Source of the DNA: Rodentolepis nana
Taxonomy: Eukaryota; Platyhelminthes; Cestoda; Cyclophyllidea; Hymenolepididae
Direction of reading: 5' to 3'
DNA: 27,352 bases
Assembly (NCBI GenBank): GCA_900617975.1
Contig: UZAE01012777.1
Span: 4,679-32,030 of the forward strand
Of this stretch, positions 21,901 through 27,352 are shown in pieces; the first letter of the stretch is position 1, and every line of letters begins with the position of its first letter. The position numbers and the translations under genes are program-made. The notes under the pieces are model-generated. The model had not been told where the DNA came from, did not search any database, and saw nothing but the letters and a program-made list of their open reading frames with translations.

Positions 21901-24088
21901 ATGAGAATGCATCCCGTTTGATATTCGGTATGAATTAATTTATTGGTCGATTAATGATATATGTATTGGCTTTTGGAGTATTATCCTTTCATTCTTATGC
22001 TTAAATAATTATCTGCATCTAAATTTTAAACAGAAAACTGGTCAAGCAGGCTTGAAGCTCAATTGACTAAATAATTGAACCGGAATTGTTTCTTCTCACC
22101 TTTTTATTCCCCTCTGATACGAAGACATCAATTTCCCTTCTAGTTTCGCAACTTTATTTTCATTTACTTTAATAATAAAATACCTAAATTGAGCGAATTC
22201 ACCTCCCAGCTGATATTTTAATTTAAAAGAGAGATTTATCAAAGTTTAAGGGAGTAAAATGAGGAGAAATATATATTTCTTTATGCAGTTTATTAATTTT
22301 GCACAATGTCTTGAAGATTTTAAAAATTGATTAATGCACTTCTATTTGAAAAAGCTGATTTAGTGTCTTCGACTGCGTAGCTAATATATTTCTTCATTAG
22401 CCATTTGCAGTTGGGCAACGCCCTCTCCTTCTTTCCTAAATTGTCATCGTCGATTCACTACTTCTTGAAATTTTCTCCTCCTGAGGGCCATTAAAAACCA
22501 TGATTTTGTATTCATTTAACTCATTTTTTTTACAAAAGTGAAATTGAAAGACAAATTCGTGCTTCTCATGGTAGGCACTAGCAAAATAGAAGATTGCCCA
22601 AACTAACCTTTTTTCAAAACCATCTCTCCACTTAATTTTAAGTGCCCGAACCTGTAAAAGTATCTCAGATTCGCCTATTACTGATTTATTTTGAGAATTT
22701 CCCATTAAAGTGTTAAATGGTAGACTAAATATTATTGGAAATACGCTTAGTCATAGTTGGGATAAGTCAGGAGAAGGATTCAGCATTTATCGATTTTCCA
22801 TCGTCCATGTAGTCGCATTCTACCGCATTAAGAGGTCGACGTGATCATGATGAAATAGCGTTAAAAAATCTGTTCTGGTCTTCTCTGATCATTACGAGGC
22901 TTCTCCTACTCGGGTCTATTTTAGCAGAGCACTAAGTTAATTCAACGTAATATTTGCAATCCCAAAACCGCTGGGAACCATTTACTATATCATAGTTCAT
23001 AATACTTGGCCTAAACATAAGTTTGCAGCAGTGTGTTGTTGCTACATGGTGCTCAAAATCGAGTTTTTATTTCAATTTATCTTTTCATCATGTTTAATAA
23101 TTAAATAAATTATCACATGTCCAGAAAGCCAAAATTTAACTAATGAGCAAAAAAAATAAATTTTTTTGCTTAGATGTTTTCTGATAACAGCAATGCATTA
23201 AGCATAGCCACAAACAAAATCAAGCAGTCAGATTAATGGATTATGAATCAAACGGCTATAAATATCTCCTACGCATTATTTTGTTTAACGATTATGCTCC
23301 AACAAAATTGCACTTATTGAAAAACATGCAGATGTACTGGGTGGTTATAAATCCAAAATGAATGGGCATTTCTTCGTCTAGTATAGCACATTTCTGTCAA
23401 TCTTGAGAAATTCTTATAACCTTGGGATTATGGTACAATCTAGGAAGTGGGGCAATTTAGAACCCAATAGTGTCGTTATGCAATCAATTACTTCCTTCTA
23501 TGCTAATTTCCTACAAGAACCAATGTAATAAGAAGGTAACACATAGAAAGTTAATCAAAACGGCGTTTTTATAGTAAAGCTATCTGTCCAAGTAAAATCA
23601 TATTAGAATATGTTAAACATTCTCATTTTGCTATTAAATGAACTCGAAATGATCACATCGACTGAAATATGGCTATAATTGTAAGAAATACAATTAGATT
23701 GATCGAATTTAGAAGACAGGGATAACTCGTCATCTTGTAGCAAATTTATTTCTCTTCACTACTCTCTCCCCCAAATTCAATACTGAAAGAAAAAAAATTT
23801 TCTTGAAATAGATTCAAATTGTTGGGACTATTTAACTATTCTTCAAATTAGTCATACCCACAGGATGCTACTAACTACAAAGCCTTTTCTGCGCTAATTA
23901 GTTACCATTCTACTGCCACCAGAGCATTTTCATTCACTTGGGTGTAGCTTAGAGAGCAGGTTTATAAGAAATTACTCTGATGATCATTTTGCTTTACTCT
24001 GGACGCTCAACGTCTGCTTTATTATTCAGGTGTGCAACACGGTGTTGATCACAGCTACATGAATTATGCAGTACATTGTGGTCCCACT
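18997..24088. other. Unassigned AT-rich region
   Basis: Nothing gene-like can be supported on either strand. Isolated acceptor-like sites occur, for example CATTGTTCTTTTTACAG near 20203-20218 (plus) and ATACTTTTACAG near 22650 (minus) followed by a 44-base gap to a GTTAGT donor, but neither leads into a recognisable protein. A small hairpin lies at 23146-23170. It may be intron or intergenic. Confidence 0.45.
23146..23170. repeat. Short perfect inverted repeat (hairpin)
   Basis: AGCAAAAAAA at 23146-23155 and TTTTTTTGCT at 23161-23170 are reverse complements separated by five bases. It is built mostly of A/T homopolymer, so it may simply be chance. Confidence 0.6.
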
Positions 24089-24203
24089 GCCTCGCTCTTC
24101 CTCCACCTAACGCCCTCCCCTCCCCCCTCCTAACCTCCTCCCTCCTCCTACTCCTCCTCCACTTCCACCTCTACCCCCCTCCCACCACCAGCATTCCCAC
24201 CTC
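24089..24203. repeat. Pyrimidine tract with CCT repeats
   Basis: Over about 115 bases the plus strand is almost entirely C and T with a few A, dominated by CCT/CTCC units and C6 runs (24123-24128, 24174-24179). The minus strand is the matching GGA-rich purine strand. Such tracts can adopt triplex (H-DNA) or G-rich structures. It stands out sharply from the AT-rich surroundings. Confidence 0.85.
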
Positions 24204-24221
24204 TGATGCTCAAGCAAGAGA

Positions 24222-24231
24222 GGGGGGGGGG
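24222..24231 (+). repeat. G10 homopolymer beside the pyrimidine tract
   Basis: Ten consecutive G follow the pyrimidine block after 18 bases of mixed sequence. The G run is complementary to the C runs of that block, so a fold-back pairing is possible. Confidence 0.8.
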
Positions 24232-25386
24232 CTAAAACGAAGTTAGCAGCCGCTTTTAAAGAACACACTTTTCAGAAGTCATGCATGTTGGATGATACAT
24301 TTGATGAAAGCGAGGGCTTAATCTAGATCTTTGGCTACTAAAGAAACTTATTTTACAATGATTGGATTAATTAAGTAAGGAACATATCATAAGAGAAAGA
24401 GGATATATCTGACACCAACGAAAATCGAAAGATTTGAAACTGACTTCGTTTCCTAATGATATCAAGCTTAACATACAAACGAAGACATGATGGATGAATC
24501 AATGATAATGCTCAATGAGCTATTTGATTTGATGTGTTTTATATGCCATAAGCTGATCATCTTCAACTTGTTGCACTGATTAGACAATTTCATCATTTTT
24601 TGTTTAGATGGAAGCCATTTCATTTTATTTTTCTTGGCTGCATTTATCACAGGGCAAAGTGAATTCCCTTTGGTCATTTTTGAATAGATCTTACTTCAAC
24701 CAATGGGGTGTTTTAAAAGTGATAAGAAATGTTAGACCAAGGCGCTTTTTCCGAACATAAGATGCCTGGAATTTCCGCTACTTTTGGAATAAGCATATAC
24801 TGTTGAAGCCCTAAAATACGTTTATTCGAATGTTTAAAATTATGCAAGTTCACAACTAAAATTCGTTTTTCAAAACTATAGAAGAAAAGAAAAATGAAAA
24901 TTTTTCCACCACTATGAAGTTGTTTATTGCAAAAAACATTAATTTTAGAGCGTATAGTAGTACAAACTCTGGCATTAAATTCTCAAATAATGTTGGAAAT
25001 GGATTTAAAACATGCTCTTTTTATCCCGGTATCCCCAAATAAATAAAAACAAATCTCCTAACCACTTTCCCAATTTAAAATGATTAAAATTATAATCACA
25101 GTCAGAACGGTATATGGGAATTAATTATAATTAAAATTGAAAAAAAAACTTGAATGAACAGATTAAGGGGACAAAATTTTGATTTGATGTATTATTTTTT
25201 TATAGTGGTAATTAAACAAATGTCTATTTGCCGAATACTCCATGCGGACCCATATTGCTTTTGGAAGTTGAAAATTAAGTCAATATTAGTTACCTTTAAT
25301 TGGTATTCGGAGGAGACAATAGTGCATTGCTTAACTTTTATTCATTATTTTTGTAGACCTAAAATGATCACATTCAAGACACTTAC
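24232..25386. other. Unassigned AT-rich region
   Basis: No gene-like feature is seen. If the candidate exon at 25387-25553 is real, this stretch would be its downstream intron on the minus strand. I looked for the next expected P4-ATPase element (the PIS/PVS membrane motif of M4) and did not find it. Confidence 0.4.
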
Positions 25387-25553
25387 TGCTCTAATAAAAT
25401 ACCTCTGTTTAGTTGGCACCATTGTCTCCAAGATGGCATTTGGGTGACGACCCACTGTCGTATTGTTGCCTCTCAATATATCATAGGAAAGGATGCAAAT
25501 ACAGTTCCACACAAACAGGACTATCAGGAGATTCAGAATTCTGTTTTCCAGTC
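25387..25553 (-). CDS. Candidate internal exon, possibly P4-ATPase M3 region (weak)
   Basis: On the minus strand CTTTCTCACGCTATTCAG, a good 3' acceptor, precedes 167 bases that are open in one frame and end at GCA/GTAAGT, a strong donor (phase 1 in, phase 0 out). The 55 residues begin LENRILNLLIVLFVWNCICI, a membrane-like segment with an acidic residue just before it, pass a polar loop, and end TKQRYFIRA. From memory of the family, ATP11-type phospholipid flippases have a similar arrangement at M3 (S-x-V-E, then a hydrophobic LIV segment, then a loop ending RQR-x-LFLKA). The local composition looks less AT-rich than the flanks. Against it: no neighbouring exon with DKTG, PIS/PVS or YTGxE could be shown, and the containing 94-codon open frame is within chance expectation. 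Treat the identity as a guess. Confidence 0.22.
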
Positions 25554-26757
25554 CTGAATAGCGTGAGAAAGCCGATATTACAATAGCTTTAGCAGGCAGT
25601 ATAAATTTTAATACATTGTTATGTTTCATTATTTAAACGCCCTGGGTTCAGAAAGCAAGCAAATTGCTTCCCGGTCTTTGTAAATCCATCTTAATTGTAT
25701 CAGTAAGTTTTTTTTGCCTCCAGGAAAAGGGACTTTTAACCTATTAACTTTATTAAGAGCTACTCATTAGCATGCAAACCGTGGTATTTCTAGACTGCGA
25801 ACCGATTAAAATTTGAAGGCGTTCAGGGGGTCCTACCTTTAGACACATGGATCGAAAATATTTTCCAGACTAGTTGGCAATTTTAAAAGAAGAGAAATTG
25901 ATATGATTCAAGATCAAACACGGCAGTGGATTATGTCAAGCCAAATCTCTGTATATCAACTAAAAATAACCCATCTTTGTGCTTAAATGCAGGCTTGGAT
26001 CAAAGCTATTTTTTTCAAAGCACCTGTAATTGCATTTGTGACAGTGGTTTCTTGTTTAACATTAGCTTTAAAAAGGATTCTGTACGCTAAGATTACTCCT
26101 GGTGTTTCGTTTTTTGCCTTTCTCATTCAAATACATATAGACAGGCAAACTGAGAATGGGGTGGAGGGAATTCGGAAATCATATTTTGTACAAATCGAAA
26201 TTGTTAAGGCAAGCAAGAAAGTTCAGGAAGAATCTTTTGTATTAACAATAATATTTGTTTTGACATGATAAAAGTAGGTTTGTCCCTTTCGACTATATTG
26301 GCTCGAAAATTGTTAGTTCAAGAGGTAAAGACAATTACCTACTTAAAAATTTTCAAATAGTTGTAACTTTTTCTTTCTGTTGCATAATGGTCATAATAGT
26401 TTAAATTCTGATTTTCTCACCAGCCAGAGACCCTCAATTTTTCTTATACCACTCCCGATTCATCAGAAAATTGGAAAAAGAGGTGATCATTCTCACTTTA
26501 TCGACTTCTTTCGATTCAAATAGTCCAGACACGCCATACAAGACAATGCCTTCTTGTAGTTCCTTAGTCCAGTGAAAGGAAATTGCAAAGTATTGTACGC
26601 ATTTCATACTAAATATGTTTTGACAAAATATTTCCATATTTATAAATTTTATGCTGAAGCCGAAATTATATTAATGGGCATTGGCCAATGTGGGACGAAT
26701 TAGGTGAATGGTGTAAAAATGACATGAAAAGAATTCCAAGGACTGATCACATTTCAT
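25554..26757. other. Unassigned AT-rich region
   Basis: Small frames at 25987-26268 (plus) and 26434-26637 (minus) have no family resemblance I trust. The latter contains GATAAA/GTGAGA, a donor-like site near 26483, after a pyrimidine-containing stretch, so a short exon is conceivable but unsupported. It ends at the left target duplication of copy D. Confidence 0.4.
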
Positions 26758-26767
26758 TATTGAACAT

Positions 26768-27091
26768 GAGGTATACGATAGACTTACTACCACGTGGTGC
26801 TCCCTGGGCAACGTTTACTCATACGGCAAAAAGTCTATAAACCGGCAGTTGACATCTGACTTCAAACCACCATCACCCCACTGTATGTCATATTCGACTA
26901 CTTCCACAGTACTAACCTCACCTTTTTGCTACCTTTGTGTCTGTCTCTTTCACTTCTTTGAAGCACTCTTCTGCCCACCCCCTCTGGACTTTTTTCCACT
27001 TTGATGTTCCTTCCCCTCTGTGAAGTCCGAACACAACTAAAGGGCTAATGATAACTATCAAAACGCCTGCCATTTTATATAAATAAATTAG
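26768..27091 (+). mobile_element. SINE-like element, copy D (headless form, 324 bp)
   Basis: This is the only copy in plus orientation. It starts GAGGTATACGATAGACTTAC, carries CCACGTGG at 26790-26797 and GTGCTCCCTGGGCAACG, then ACTCATACGGCAAAAAGTCT, a CT-rich middle, CTTTGATGTTCCTTCCCCTC, and ends CGCCTGCCATTTTATATAAA plus a TAAATTAG tail. It is flanked by TATTGAACAT at 26758-26767 and TATTGACCAT at 27092-27101 (9 of 10). As in copies A and C, no tRNA-like head is present. An apparent minus-strand frame at 26918-27121 is an artefact of reading the repeat backwards. Confidence 0.88.
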
Positions 27092-27101
27092 TATTGACCA
27101 T

Positions 27102-27352
27102 TTCACTATACCACTTCTCACTATTTCATTGTTAGAACTTCAGCTTTTAATCTTGCGTTTCCTGAGTTGAATCATGTTTAGAGTTAGTTTAACTAGGCTC
27201 CAAGGATCTAATATAGAGAAAGAAACACATGGTCAATCTAGTTTGAGCTGTATTCCTCAATTAAAATGTCGCATCACCAATTAAATAATATGAGCTCGGC
27301 AAGTTGAGTCAAACTTTTGCCGCTTTATTCTATCACGAGCTGGTGAATTTAA
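27102..27352. other. Unassigned AT-rich flank to the right edge
   Basis: No feature is seen on either strand in these 251 bases. Confidence 0.5.

Noticed and set aside
22436..22705. Minus-strand frame with an internal acceptor (CTTTTACAG) and donor (GTTAGT) enclosing 44 bases
   Set aside because: It is too short and unlike any protein I know; splice-like pairs of this strength are common by chance.
25154..25447. Plus-strand frame of 97 codons
   Set aside because: No domain is recognisable, it partly overlaps the candidate minus-strand exon, and its length is expected by chance in AT-rich DNA.
25987..26268. Plus-strand frame of 93 codons with a hydrophobic start
   Set aside because: An acceptor-like AAATGCAG lies just before it, but there is no donor, family resemblance or partner exon.
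26434..26637. Minus-strand frame containing VLYGVSGLFESK, at first sight like the YTGxE/SK motif of P4-ATPases
   Set aside because: The alignment needs a three-residue insertion at the motif, and the acceptor is unclear. It was not strong enough to call an exon.
26918..27121. Minus-strand frame of 67 codons
   Set aside because: It lies in repeat copy D, read antisense to the element.
1..27352. CRISPR arrays, prokaryotic operons, rRNA genes, LTR or LINE coding sequence, viral genes
   Set aside because: I looked for regular short repeats with spacers, clustered co-directional frames, reverse transcriptase or integrase motifs, and found none.

Overview
The window looks like nuclear DNA of an invertebrate metazoan. 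It is AT-rich, has very low gene density, and its one clear gene is an animal cell-adhesion gene with a large exon, a splice donor and a long intron. The overall look would fit a flatworm such as a cestode, but that is inference; nothing here fixes the species. There are no operons, phage genes, CRISPR arrays, rRNAs or intact tRNAs.

Layout. Positions 1-5827 are read as intron on the minus strand, downstream (in gene sense) of the protocadherin exon; they hold only low-complexity tracts and a perfect (TA)n palindrome. Positions 5828-8056 (minus) are the first coding exon of a protocadherin-like gene: signal peptide, five complete cadherin repeats and the start of a sixth, ending at a phase-0 splice donor. 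About 100-175 bases upstream of its ATG lies a locally GC/CpG-richer patch with three CCAAT/ATTGG motifs, the best promoter candidate. From 8241 to the right edge the DNA is mostly unassigned AT-rich sequence.

That right-hand part carries four copies of one interspersed repeat, which I read as a SINE-like retroelement: A 9698-10017 (minus), B 12693-13155 (minus), C 18660-18986 (minus) and D 26768-27091 (plus). Each is bounded by 9-10 bp candidate target-site duplications and ends 3' in a conserved CGCCWGCCATTT followed by an AT-rich, ATAAAT-like tail. Copies A, C and D begin at nearly the same 5' point. Copy B alone has an added tRNA-like head with a D-arm and T-arm but almost no anticodon arm, plus two separate 41-bp tandem duplications. 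This two-form family is the most interesting thing in the window.

Two short minus-strand stretches with plausible splice sites may be isolated exons of other genes: 11582-11753, a terminal exon with one membrane segment, and 25387-25553, a membrane segment that loosely recalls the M3 region of ATP11-type P4-ATPases. Both are weak, because open frames of this length are expected by chance in this much AT-rich DNA. Other notable structure is a run of G homopolymers (8-12 G) on the plus strand and a pyrimidine block of about 115 bp at 24089-24203 followed by a G10 run.
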